This document shows positions 26,235 through 33,709 of a DNA stretch of 47,364 nt, piece after piece (the stretch's first letter is position 1; every line of letters starts with the position of its first letter). The notes below the pieces were generated by a model that saw nothing but the letters and a program-made list of their open reading frames with translations, was not told where the DNA came from and did no database searches. The position numbers were made by a program, and so were the translations under genes. The stretch is from assembly GCA_041738285.1 (NCBI GenBank), contig JBGSQB010000062.1, forward strand, positions 1-47,364, read 5' to 3'. This DNA is from SZUA-521 sp041738285 (GTDB lineage Bacteria > Pseudomonadota > Gammaproteobacteria > Pseudomonadales > Azotimanducaceae).

Positions 26235-27282
26235 CAAGAAACGCGTCGCGATACAGATACCCGCGCACGCGCGCAAGGGCAGCGTCGAGCAGCGCTATGC
26301 CCTCGAACTCGAAGCGCTGGCGCCGATCGCCGACATCGTCGAGATTCAGTCGAGCACGCCGGCAGAGTTTCTGGAGGGCGCGAAGGACGTTGACGCCATC
26401 ATCACGTCCTGGGGCATCCACATCGACCGACAGATCATCACCGGTCTCACGCGCTGCGCCGTGATCGGTGTTGGCAGCGTGGGTGTCGATATGGTCGATA
26501 TAGAGGCCGCGACCGAAGCGGGCATCGTCGTCACCAACGTTCCGGACGTATTCATCGAAGAAGTAGCGGACCACGCCATGATGTTGCTGCTTGCGGCCGG
26601 GCGACGGTCGAAGTACATGGAAACACTGATCGCTTCCGGCGACTGGTTCAAGGGTCGCGCGGTGCTGTCGGAAGTACCACGACTCATGGGCACCACGCTC
26701 GGACTGGTTGCATTCGGCAACGTTGCCCGTTGTGTCGCGCGCCGCGCCAAACCATTCGGCATGCACGTGATTGCCTACGACCCCTACCTGAGTGAACTGA
26801 CGATGTCGGCAGAGGGCGTCGAGCCGGTGTCCCTCGATGAGTTGCTTGCGCGGTCGGACTACATCTCGATGCATGCGCCCTTGAACGATGAAACCCGACA
26901 CATGCTGTCCAGCGCCCAGTTTCGCGCGATGAAACCTTCCGCGGTCGTGATCAACACCGGACGCGGACCCACAATCGATGAGCGCGCGATGATCGAAGCC
27001 CTGCGTGCCGGTGAAATCGCGGCAGCGGGGTTGGATGTCCTCGAGCAGGAGCCGCCGGACCCGAACAATCCGCTGCTGACGATGGCGAACGTCATCCTCT
27101 CGCCACATGTTGCTTCTGCTACCACGCGTATGCGCCCGGAGACCCGCCGCCGCACCGGTCGCGAAGTGGCATTGGTGCTGCGCGGACGATGGCCGATGAG
27201 CTGCGTCAATCCGACCGTGTTGCCGCGCACGAACCTCGAGCGCTGGCAACCCTACCCCATGGTGCGCGGGCCGAATCGCTAA
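26227..27282 (+). CDS. NAD-dependent D-2-hydroxyacid dehydrogenase
   Basis: The 351-residue protein has the D-isomer hydroxyacid dehydrogenase fold. The catalytic Arg is in 'NTGRGPTIDE', the Glu in 'LDVLEQEPP' and the His in 'LSPHVASAT'. The Rossmann motif is unusual: where relatives have G-x-G-x-x-G this protein reads A-F-G-N-V-A, so two of three glycines are replaced. ATG 26227 is preceded by GGAGGG seven bases upstream and overlaps the synthetase end. The role is probably reduction or oxidation of a 2-oxo/2-hydroxy acid in the same pathway as the neighbouring synthetase. The altered cofactor loop makes the nucleotide preference uncertain. Confidence 0.87.
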   Translation: MADKKRVAIQIPAHARKGSVEQRYALELEALAPIADIVEIQSSTPAEFLEGAKDVDAIITSWGIHIDRQIITGLTRCAVIGVGSVGVDMVDIEAATEAGIVVTNVPDVFIEEVADHAMMLLLAAGRRSKYMETLIASGDWFKGRAVLSEVPRLMGTTLGLVAFGNVARCVARRAKPFGMHVIAYDPYLSELTMSAEGVEPVSLDELLARSDYISMHAPLNDETRHMLSSAQFRAMKPSAVVINTGRGPTIDERAMIEALRAGEIAAAGLDVLEQEPPDPNNPLLTMANVILSPHVASATTRMRPETRRRTGREVALVLRGRWPMSCVNPTVLPRTNLERWQPYPMVRGPNR

Positions 27283-27384
27283 AAGGGGCCGCCACGGAAA
27301 ATTCAACTCCGGGAAGTCCCCGGTTTCGCAGCCTGGCGGTGGATAGAGATACTTGAAGGGCATCAGCCAAAGTCAGGTACCAAC

Positions 27385-27867
27385 GTGCTCAAGGAAGTTT
27401 CCGGCGACATTCTCAATTCCAAGGCCGCAGCCATTGCCCATGGCGTCGCCCCGAATGACCATTTCAATCAGGGCCTCGCGCTGTCCCTGCGGGAATACGT
27501 GCCGGCGATGTACAAGGATTTCCGCCACTACTGCCAGGTCGCGCATCCGAAGCCGGGGAGCATCTGGACCTGGGCAGCACCGGACGGCCGGCGGTTCGTC
27601 AACCTGATGACGCAAGCGCCACCCGCAAGCGAGGGTGCTAACCCCGGCACGGCATCCGTCCGCAACGTCAAAGCGGCGCTGAAGGAGCTGCGCAAGCTGA
27701 TCCAGGACGAAAAGCTCACGAGCATCGCCTTGCCGCGACTGGCCACCGGGGTTGGCGGACTCGATTGGGACGCGGTGAAACCACTGATCGAAGCACAACT
27801 CGACGACCTCGACATTCCCGTCTACCTGTACACGACCTACCGCAAAGGGGTGACCGCAATCGAGTGA
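27385..27867 (+). CDS. Macro-domain protein (TARG1/DarG-like, ADP-ribose binding)
   Basis: This 160-residue, single-domain protein begins with 'EVSGDIL' and then 'AIAHGVAPNDHFNQGLA', matching the ADP-ribose-binding loops of the TARG1/DarG branch. The second loop, 'LPRLATGVGGLDW', is the branch's conserved glycine-rich signature, and 'NLMTQAPP' fits the strand before it. Such proteins bind ADP-ribose or remove it from proteins or DNA. The start GTG 27385 follows AGGT by six bases. No ADP-ribosyltransferase is directly next to it, so this is not an ordinary DarTG pair. An ART-like orphan toxin tip lies 12 kb away (39460-39795) but a connection is speculative. Confidence 0.8.
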   Translation: MLKEVSGDILNSKAAAIAHGVAPNDHFNQGLALSLREYVPAMYKDFRHYCQVAHPKPGSIWTWAAPDGRRFVNLMTQAPPASEGANPGTASVRNVKAALKELRKLIQDEKLTSIALPRLATGVGGLDWDAVKPLIEAQLDDLDIPVYLYTTYRKGVTAIE

Positions 27868-27885
27868 TCCGCCGCTGATTGAGTC

Positions 27886-28488
27886 TCAACACCACCGCCG
27901 AACGCTGCGGCAATAGGCGTCGTAGGCATCCCCATGCAGCGTCGACAGGTGCGCTTCTTCGAGGCGCACCTGCACCTGCATCAGGATCTCGCCGGCAACG
28001 AGGAGCGCAATCGTTACCGCCGAAGGCAGCAGCACGAACAACCCCAGCAGAGTCACACGCATCGACAGGAAGATCGGATTGCGCGAGTACCCGAACAGGC
28101 CGTGACGGACGAGCGTGGTCGAGTGGGCCTGATCGATGCCGATCCGCCATGAATTTCCCATTTGCGCTTGGGCGACGAGTAGCAACAACAGCGACACTCC
28201 GAGCAACGTGCCGGCTGCAACCTGAACAGCGAAGCTGGGCTCGAACAGCATCATGCGCGAGCGCGTTGCCGGCGACAGCATGAGCGGCGCGGTTGCGACG
28301 ATTGCGCATCCCGCCATCACCAGTCCCACCATGCGGCCGACATAGCCGTGTGCGTCGTCGCCATGGGCGAGCACGAAGGGGTTCAGTCCCGTGCGCCGAT
28401 AGACAACATAGGACCGCCAGCCGAATGCCAACGCGAAGTAGCAGACGAAATAGGCAAATACACCGTAGTGCACGATCGCGTCATTCAC
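27886..28488 (-). CDS. Isoprenylcysteine carboxyl methyltransferase-like membrane protein
   Basis: This 200-residue protein has five or so hydrophobic helices and the ICMT/PEMT signature in its second half: 'RHGLFGYSRNPIFLSM' followed by 'EEAHLSTLHGDAYDAY'. Bacterial members are membrane-bound S-adenosylmethionine methyltransferases of mostly unknown substrate. GTG 28488 is favoured because GGAG sits nine bases upstream. TTG 28503 is an upstream alternative. The stop is 18 bases from the convergent macro-domain gene. It lies downstream of merR on the same strand (62-base gap) and may be read with it; such genes often occur near metal-resistance loci. Confidence 0.82.
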   Translation of the reverse strand: MNDAIVHYGVFAYFVCYFALAFGWRSYVVYRRTGLNPFVLAHGDDAHGYVGRMVGLVMAGCAIVATAPLMLSPATRSRMMLFEPSFAVQVAAGTLLGVSLLLLLVAQAQMGNSWRIGIDQAHSTTLVRHGLFGYSRNPIFLSMRVTLLGLFVLLPSAVTIALLVAGEILMQVQVRLEEAHLSTLHGDAYDAYCRSVRRWC

Positions 28489-28550
28489 GGGGCGCCGCTC
28501 CAATGCGATTAAGAGACGGCTGCACCATAGACCCTATAGCGACTAGAGAT

Positions 28551-28970
28551 TCAAGGCCTGGGATTGGTAGCGCTCGGATGCGTCGACAGCGCTTCGATCA
28601 CTCGGCAACTCTCCACCGCACCGCCCCGACACTGCTCGATCATGCGCTCGAGTTCCATACCCAACGCAGTCAGTTTGACAATGCGTTGCTGCACATCGGC
28701 GAGCTGGCGTCGGGCAATGCGGTCGGCGCCATCACAGGGCGCTTCGGGCGAGTCCGCGAGCGCCAACAGTTCGCGAATCGACTCGAGCGAAAACCCGAGT
28801 TCGCGACCATGGCGAATGAAGTTCATGCGCTCGAGATGGGCGGCATCGAATCGGCGTTGTTGACCGTCGCTGCGGGGCGGCGCGGGCATGAGCCCGATCT
28901 GCTCGTAGTAGCGAATTGTCTGGACACCACAACCAGACGCTCGAGCAAGCTGACCAATCGAATAACTCAA
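28551..28970 (-). CDS. MerR-family metal-responsive regulator
   Basis: The 139-residue protein has the MerR helix-turn-helix ('YSIGQLARASGCGVQTIRYYEQIGLM'-type N-terminus, quoted in part: IGQLARAS, TIRYYEQIGL), a wing with 'RRFDAAHLERM', and a long dimerisation helix. Cys residues in 'APCDG' and 'EQCRGGAVESC' sit where the CadR/PbrR/ZntR group binds divalent metals. TTG 28970 has an AGGTG ribosome-binding site. GTG 28979 is a plausible alternative but lies inside the operator. It diverges from the CDF transporter gene and very probably activates it in response to Zn, Cd, Pb or Co. Which metal is not decidable here. Confidence 0.85.
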   Translation of the reverse strand: MSYSIGQLARASGCGVQTIRYYEQIGLMPAPPRSDGQQRRFDAAHLERMNFIRHGRELGFSLESIRELLALADSPEAPCDGADRIARRQLADVQQRIVKLTALGMELERMIEQCRGGAVESCRVIEALSTHPSATNPRP

Positions 28971-28973
28971 CGC

Positions 28974-29004
28974 TTGCACCTACAGCCACTATAGGAATTA
29001 TCGT
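28974..29004 (+). promoter_or_regulatory. MerR-type operator/promoter of the CDF gene
   Basis: A -35 element TTGCAC (28974-28979) and -10 element TATCGT (28999-29004) are separated by 19 bases, the long spacer typical of MerR-activated promoters. Within the spacer region is a near-perfect dyad, CCTACAG-CCA-CTATAGG (28979-28995), with one mismatch. The promoter points at the CDF gene, whose ATG is 34 bases beyond, and overlaps the start of merR, so the regulator can also control itself. Confidence 0.75.
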
Positions 29005-29037
29005 ACCCATCTGAACCGGCATGGAAAAGGTACGCGA

Positions 29038-29658
29038 ATGTCAGCCGACTGCTGCAACGACAGCGCCGAGTTCGACGGTGCATCGCCACAATACCGGCGC
29101 GCGCTTCTCGCGGTGATCGCCATCAACGCGGTGATGACCGTCGTCGAGTTCGGCGCCGGCATTCAGGCGCAGTCTCAGGCGCTGCAGGCCGACGCCCTCG
29201 ACTTTCTGGCCGACACCCTGACCTACTCCATCAGCCTGTATGTCATCGGTTCCGCAAGCACCGTGCGGGCGCGCGCGGCACTCGGTAAGGCCGCGCTGCT
29301 GTTGGCGTCGGGTTGTTGGGTGCTCGGTTCGACCGTCTATCGCGCCTTTGCGGAATCGATGCCAGATGCGCAGACCATGGGCGCGATCGGTGCCATCGCC
29401 CTCGCGGCGAATCTGACGAGTGTCGTGATCCTGCTGCGCTATCGTGACGGTGACGCCAACGTACGCTCGGTGTGGCTGTGCAGCCGCAACGATGCCATTG
29501 GCAATTTCGCGGTGCTGCTTGCAGCCGCGGGCGTCTGGGGTACGGCTTCGATCTGGCCCGATCTCGTGGTTGCTGCTCTCATGGCGAGCCTCTTTGTCGG
29601 GGGCGCGTTGTCGATCTGCCGACAGGCTTTGGGGGAGCTTCGAACTCTGGCATCTTGA
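29038..29658 (+). CDS. Cation diffusion facilitator-like metal transporter
   Basis: The 206-residue protein has about six membrane helices and two CDF metal-site motifs: 'ADALDFLADT' in the second helix and 'SRNDAIGN' in the fifth. It begins MSADCCNDS, with a Cys pair that may take part in metal capture. The usual C-terminal cytoplasmic domain is missing, so it belongs with the short CDF-like transporters. These export Zn, Co, Cd or similar ions in exchange for protons. It is under the MerR operator described just upstream and is probably the regulator's main target. Confidence 0.85.
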   Translation: MSADCCNDSAEFDGASPQYRRALLAVIAINAVMTVVEFGAGIQAQSQALQADALDFLADTLTYSISLYVIGSASTVRARAALGKAALLLASGCWVLGSTVYRAFAESMPDAQTMGAIGAIALAANLTSVVILLRYRDGDANVRSVWLCSRNDAIGNFAVLLAAAGVWGTASIWPDLVVAALMASLFVGGALSICRQALGELRTLAS

Positions 29659-29721
29659 CTTGAATATGATTCTAGAGATGGCTATTCAACATATTGATTA
29701 TTATCATTTTATGATGACAAC
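29655..29721 (+). promoter_or_regulatory. AT-rich promoter patch with inverted repeats
   Basis: This 67-base stretch is strikingly AT-rich for the window. It contains a TATGAT -10-like hexamer (29710-29715) and a perfect inverted repeat ATCAT-TTT-ATGAT (29703-29715) overlapping it, so a repressor bound here would block the promoter. A second dyad, TGAT-TATT-ATCA (29695-29706), overlaps the first. No convincing -35 at 17 bases is present (TTCAAC gives 19). It sits directly before the decayed oxidoreductase and the glycosidase and is the likely promoter for both. Confidence 0.5.
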
Positions 29722-30101
29722 ATGATGGGCATAGGAGTCTACGCGCCACTGAACGAACACGCGATGCCGGTGTCGCGACTCCCCCGCGCGGTGGAGAAGC
29801 GCGGCTTCGACTCGATGTGGGTGCCGAGCATTCGTACATCCCGATCAACGGCAACACACCGTGTCCGGCGCGCGGCCACCTCACGCGCGATTTCGCGCGC
29901 ACCCTTGATCCCTTCGTCGCGCTCACCGCCGGCGCCGAGGAGATCGGCATCAGCGCCTTCGGTCTGCCACCCGATGCCGACACTACTGCACAGTTTCGCA
30001 ATGCCGGCGTCGAGCGCGTGATCTTCGCCATCAATCCTGGCGACCAAGATGAAATGCTGCTGCGCCTGGACCGCTGCGCGGCATTGGCACAGCGCGAGTG
30101 A
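29722..30101 (+). pseudogene. Decayed LLM-class (F420-type) oxidoreductase
   Basis: Two overlapping frames together spell the ends of a luciferase-like monooxygenase-family protein. Frame one gives 'MMGIGVYAPLNEHAMPVSR...RGFDSMWV' and the next frame continues 'EHSYIPINGN...RTLDPFVALTAGA'. One base is missing at about 29824-29826, where GTG-CCN-GAG is expected. After the TAGAEE segment (about 29940) the sequence jumps straight to the family's C-terminal block 'ISAFGLPPDADTTAQFRNAGVERVIF', so roughly 180-200 residues of the middle are gone. Intact relatives are about 280-300 residues. The stop TGA (30099-30101) overlaps the glycosidase start by four bases (GTGA), showing the two were once translated together. 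Confidence 0.82.
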
Positions 30102-31948
30102 TAGCGCGCCAACCGATGATCACAACTTGGGGCGAGCGCGTGTCAAGCGACGCGACGTGGCCCGAGTATCCGCGTCCGCAACTCGTGCGAGACGACTGGA
30201 TCAATCTCAACGGCCTGTGGCAGTACGCCATTGCACCGAAACGCGCTGCGATGCCGGCGCGTTGGGACGGTGAGATCCGCGTGCCGTTCTGCGTCGAAAG
30301 CCATCTGTCCGGCGTTGAACGTCGCGTGGCCGACGATGAACGGCTCTGGTACCGGCGCGCATTTCATCTCGCGGCAGCCGATGCCCGCACCCTGCTGTAC
30401 TTCGGCGCTGTCGACTACAGCGCGACCGTGTTCATCAATGGTGCATTCGTTACGAGCCATGTCGGCGGCTTCGATCCGTTCACCGTCGACATCACCGACT
30501 ACATCGATGCGGGTAACAACGAGCTGGTGGTCGCGGTCGACGATCCGACCAGCGCGACAGATCAGCCACGCGGCAAGCAGCATCTGAAGCCGCAAGGCAT
30601 CTGGTACACACCGGTCACCGGTATCTGGCAGACGGTTTGGCTCGAACAGGTGCCGCGCGACAACCACATCGCGGAAGTGCGCGTCACGCCCGACCTTGCG
30701 GACGAGTCGATTGAAGTTGAGGTGCTGCTCGGCCGGCCAACCCGCGACTCGGCGATCGCGATACGCCTGACCGTACGACTGGAAGATCAGGCCATTGTCG
30801 AGATGATTGCGCCCGCCGAGCGCACATTGCGCATTCCGATACCATCGCCCGCACGCTGGTCGCCGCAGACGCCAACGCTATACGATCTCGATGTCGAACT
30901 GGTGCGCGTTCGAAACCCACTGCCGGCAGCGAACGAACAACAGGCGGCTGCGAGTCTGATGCGCCAAGTCCCGCTGCGCGGCGCGACTGAAGCGGCGCTG
31001 TATGCGTCGAACGCGGCAGTCGAAAGCGTTTTGGATTCCGCGCGTAGCTACTTCGGCATGCGCAGCATCGCTGTGCGTCCGCATGCACAGACGCACCAAC
31101 CCACGCTGCTGCTGAACGGCGAACCGGTGTTTCACCTGGCGACACTCGATCAGGGCTGGTGGCCCGACGGGCTGTACACGCCGCCCGCGGATGAGGCCAT
31201 CGTCTACGAGATCGAGTTTCTGAAATCCGCTGGATTCAACGCAGTGCGCAAGCACATCAAAGTGGAGCCGGCTCGCTACTACTACCACTGCGATCGGCTC
31301 GGCCTCCTCGTCTGGAAGGATATGCCGAGCGGATTTCTGCCGGCGCAGTTCGTGGCACCAAACGATGAAGGTGAAGCGCTGCGCTCGTCGGTGAGCACCG
31401 AAGCCTATGAACTCGAACTGCAGCGCATGATCAACCGGCTGCGCAACCATCCGAGCATTGTCGTGTGGGTGCTGCACAACGAAGGCTGGGGGCAGTTCGA
31501 TTCGGCGCGGCTTTGCGCACGCGTGAAATCGCTCGATCCAACACGTCCGGTCAATGCGGTCAGCGGCTGGCGTGGCGTCAGCGCAGGCGATCTGATCGAT
31601 CGGCACGACTACGATCCAGAGCCCACATCACCGAAAGAGGATGGCGTGCGTGCGATCGTGATCGGCGAATATGGCGGCATCGGCTGGCCCATTGCGGCGC
31701 ATCTTTGGAACCCGGACATGCGTAACTGGGGCTATCAGACATTTCACAGTCAGAAGGCATTGATGCAGGCGTACGCACGGACCACGGCCGCCATCGTTCG
31801 CGCCCACCGTGAACACGGCGTGTGTGCGGCGGTGTATACGCAGACGACGGACGTCGAAGGTGAAGTGAATGGCCTTCTGACTTACGACCGGCGCGTTGAG
31901 AAGTTGCCGCGCAACTGGCTCGCCGCGATGCACGCATCACTGGTTTAG
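30098..31948 (+). CDS. Glycoside hydrolase family 2 enzyme
   Basis: The 616-residue protein has an N-terminal jelly-roll sugar-binding domain (about 25-190), an immunoglobulin-like domain (about 195-335) and a TIM-barrel catalytic domain (about 345-610). The catalytic acid/base is Glu462 in 'LHNEGWG' and the nucleophile Glu524 in 'GEYGG', as in family 2 beta-galactosidases, glucuronidases and mannosidases. No signal peptide is seen, so it is probably cytoplasmic and needs imported oligosaccharide. GTG 30098 is favoured because it overlaps the stop of the preceding decayed gene (GTGA). ATG 30116 is an alternative. No sugar transporter is nearby, so the substrate is open. Confidence 0.9.
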   Translation: MIARQPMITTWGERVSSDATWPEYPRPQLVRDDWINLNGLWQYAIAPKRAAMPARWDGEIRVPFCVESHLSGVERRVADDERLWYRRAFHLAAADARTLLYFGAVDYSATVFINGAFVTSHVGGFDPFTVDITDYIDAGNNELVVAVDDPTSATDQPRGKQHLKPQGIWYTPVTGIWQTVWLEQVPRDNHIAEVRVTPDLADESIEVEVLLGRPTRDSAIAIRLTVRLEDQAIVEMIAPAERTLRIPIPSPARWSPQTPTLYDLDVELVRVRNPLPAANEQQAAASLMRQVPLRGATEAALYASNAAVESVLDSARSYFGMRSIAVRPHAQTHQPTLLLNGEPVFHLATLDQGWWPDGLYTPPADEAIVYEIEFLKSAGFNAVRKHIKVEPARYYYHCDRLGLLVWKDMPSGFLPAQFVAPNDEGEALRSSVSTEAYELELQRMINRLRNHPSIVVWVLHNEGWGQFDSARLCARVKSLDPTRPVNAVSGWRGVSAGDLIDRHDYDPEPTSPKEDGVRAIVIGEYGGIGWPIAAHLWNPDMRNWGYQTFHSQKALMQAYARTTAAIVRAHREHGVCAAVYTQTTDVEGEVNGLLTYDRRVEKLPRNWLAAMHASLV

Positions 31949-31975
31949 TCACGCGGCGATGGTATAGTCCGGCCG

Positions 31976-32329
31976 ATGCGTGTGCATACCCTCCTGCTAG
32001 GCCCTGTGTTCGTGGTTGCGCTGCTGTTCGTGCAGAGCAGCGGTCTGCACACCCACGCAAGCGTTGATGGCGTTGCCGACCTGCATGGTACCCACTTCCA
32101 CGAAATCGGCATCGACCAGCACGATCACGAAGGCGATTCAGATCGTTCCCTGTTCGATCTGGGCGTTAACCCGCTGAAGAACTTCATGTTCATCGCGACG
32201 CTCGCACTCGGACTGACGTTGGCACTGCGCGCGGATCGCAACTGGGTGCCGATCACGTTGCATGCCCGCCCGCGCGGCCACGTTCGCTGGCGTCCTCCGC
32301 TGCGCGCCCCCCCTTCACAGATCTCCTGA
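31976..32329 (+). CDS. Small His-rich membrane or periplasmic protein upstream of czcCBA
   Basis: The 117-residue protein starts with a signal-anchor-like hydrophobic segment, then a His/Asp/Glu-rich stretch ('GLHTHASVDGVADLHGTHFHEIGIDQHDHEGD', seen in part as HTHAS, HGTHFHE and QHDHEGD), a second hydrophobic helix and a basic tail. The His cluster would lie outside the inner membrane and could bind or sense metal, as small proteins at the head of czc operons do. It is 100 bases before czcC on the same strand. I do not recognise a named family. Confidence 0.7.
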   Translation: MRVHTLLLGPVFVVALLFVQSSGLHTHASVDGVADLHGTHFHEIGIDQHDHEGDSDRSLFDLGVNPLKNFMFIATLALGLTLALRADRNWVPITLHARPRGHVRWRPPLRAPPSQIS

Positions 32330-32429
32330 ATTTGCGTCGTCGGCGCGCGATCTATGGTCGTCACGCGCCGCACTGACACTCCGTTCCTGTTAAGCGAAGC
32401 CATGGCTATGGCCGTATCGGGAGATTGAC

Positions 32430-33695
32430 ATGAGGACTTCGACTGGGCGTCGCGCCGCCCGCATCGGCATGCTACTGCTGTCTACGAGCGTCAGCGCCGC
32501 CCAACCAGAGACGCGCATCACGCTGAATGAAGCGCTCGCAAGAAGCCTTGCGAGCAACCCTGAACTGGTCGCGTTCGGGTATCGACTGGAGGCACTCGAT
32601 GGTCGGCTGGAACAGGCCGGCCTCGCGCCGAATCCAGAGTTGACCGTCGCGTTCGAGGACGCATTGGGCACCGGCGATTTCAAGAACGCTGACAAGGCAG
32701 AGACCACCGTCACTCTCGGCTGGATCCTGGAGCGTGGTGTGCGCGAACACCGGGTGGGTACGGTGCGGGCGCAGGCATCACTCGCTGCGGTTGATCGGGA
32801 TGTGTTGCGATTGGATGTTGCCGCCGAGACAGCGCGCGGCTATCTCGCCGTGCTCGAACATCAGGCTCGCCGAGTGGTTGCGCAGGAATCCGTAGATCTT
32901 GCTGACCGTGCCATCGCGGCGGTGAAAGGCCGGGTCGACGCGGGCCGAAGTCCGGCCGCCGAACTCGCCCGAGCACGCGCGGCACTCGCGACCGCAAAGC
33001 TCGCCCGAGATGATGTAGCCCACGAACTGTCGGCTGCTCGTCACCGGCTCGCCGCGCATTGGGGATCCCTCGAGCCCGACTTTCGGGAAATCTCAGGGGA
33101 TGCCTTCGCTCTGCCGGCGCCGGTCTCGTTCAGCGACTTGCGCGAACAGGTTCGTCGCAGTCCCGACATCGAACGACTCCTGTCGAGCGAGCGCACCAAC
33201 GAAGCCGAGCTGCGGCTCGCGCAGGCCATGCAAAGACCCGCGTGGCACACGCGATTGGGCGTTCGCCGCTTCGAAGATACCAACGATCATGCACTCGTCG
33301 CCGGAATCACGATTCCAATCACTACCCAGAACAGGAATCAAGGTCGCATCGCCGAAGCAAATTCGCTGGTCACGCAGTCTCGCGCGGACACAGCCGCAGC
33401 CCGAGTGCGCAGCGAGACCACACTGTTCGTACTACACGAAGCCCTGAGCCACAGCCTGCATCGCGCACACGCGATGCGTGTCGACGTCATACCGCAAATC
33501 GAGATCGCTTTGGCGGAGACGGAATCCGCCTACGAACGAGGCCGATATGGCTTCTACGAACTCAGCGTCGTGCAGGCTGACGTGATTGCTGCGCGTAACG
33601 AGTTGATCCAATCCAGCATCGACGCGCAGCGCAATGTAGTCGAAATCGAACGCCTCACCGGTGAATCGGCCACTTCGCACGTGCCCGCACGATAG
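32430..33695 (+). CDS. czcC: CzcC-like outer-membrane efflux channel
   Basis: This 421-residue protein has an N-terminal signal peptide (basic start, then 'IGMLLLSTSVSAA') and two outer-membrane-factor repeats of long amphipathic helices, with 'LNEALARSLASNPEL' opening the first and 'AETESAYERGRYGFYELSVVQADV' near the end of the second. It belongs to the TolC/CzcC group and would form the trimeric exit duct for the CzcA pump. The gene stands 14 bases before czcB. Its distance to the His-rich gene and the AUG context suggest one transcript for all four. Confidence 0.9.
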   Translation: MRTSTGRRAARIGMLLLSTSVSAAQPETRITLNEALARSLASNPELVAFGYRLEALDGRLEQAGLAPNPELTVAFEDALGTGDFKNADKAETTVTLGWILERGVREHRVGTVRAQASLAAVDRDVLRLDVAAETARGYLAVLEHQARRVVAQESVDLADRAIAAVKGRVDAGRSPAAELARARAALATAKLARDDVAHELSAARHRLAAHWGSLEPDFREISGDAFALPAPVSFSDLREQVRRSPDIERLLSSERTNEAELRLAQAMQRPAWHTRLGVRRFEDTNDHALVAGITIPITTQNRNQGRIAEANSLVTQSRADTAAARVRSETTLFVLHEALSHSLHRAHAMRVDVIPQIEIALAETESAYERGRYGFYELSVVQADVIAARNELIQSSIDAQRNVVEIERLTGESATSHVPAR

Positions 33696-33709
33696 ACAAG
33701 GAAACACGC

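Noticed and set aside
26089..27363. A 424-codon open frame on the minus strand opposite the hydroxyacid dehydrogenase
   Set aside because: It shows the same shadow character, while the plus strand encodes a complete enzyme family.
27385..27867. A DarTG toxin-antitoxin pair
   Set aside because: The macro domain is present, but the adjacent genes are a hydroxyacid dehydrogenase and a methyltransferase-like membrane protein, not a DarT-type ADP-ribosyltransferase.
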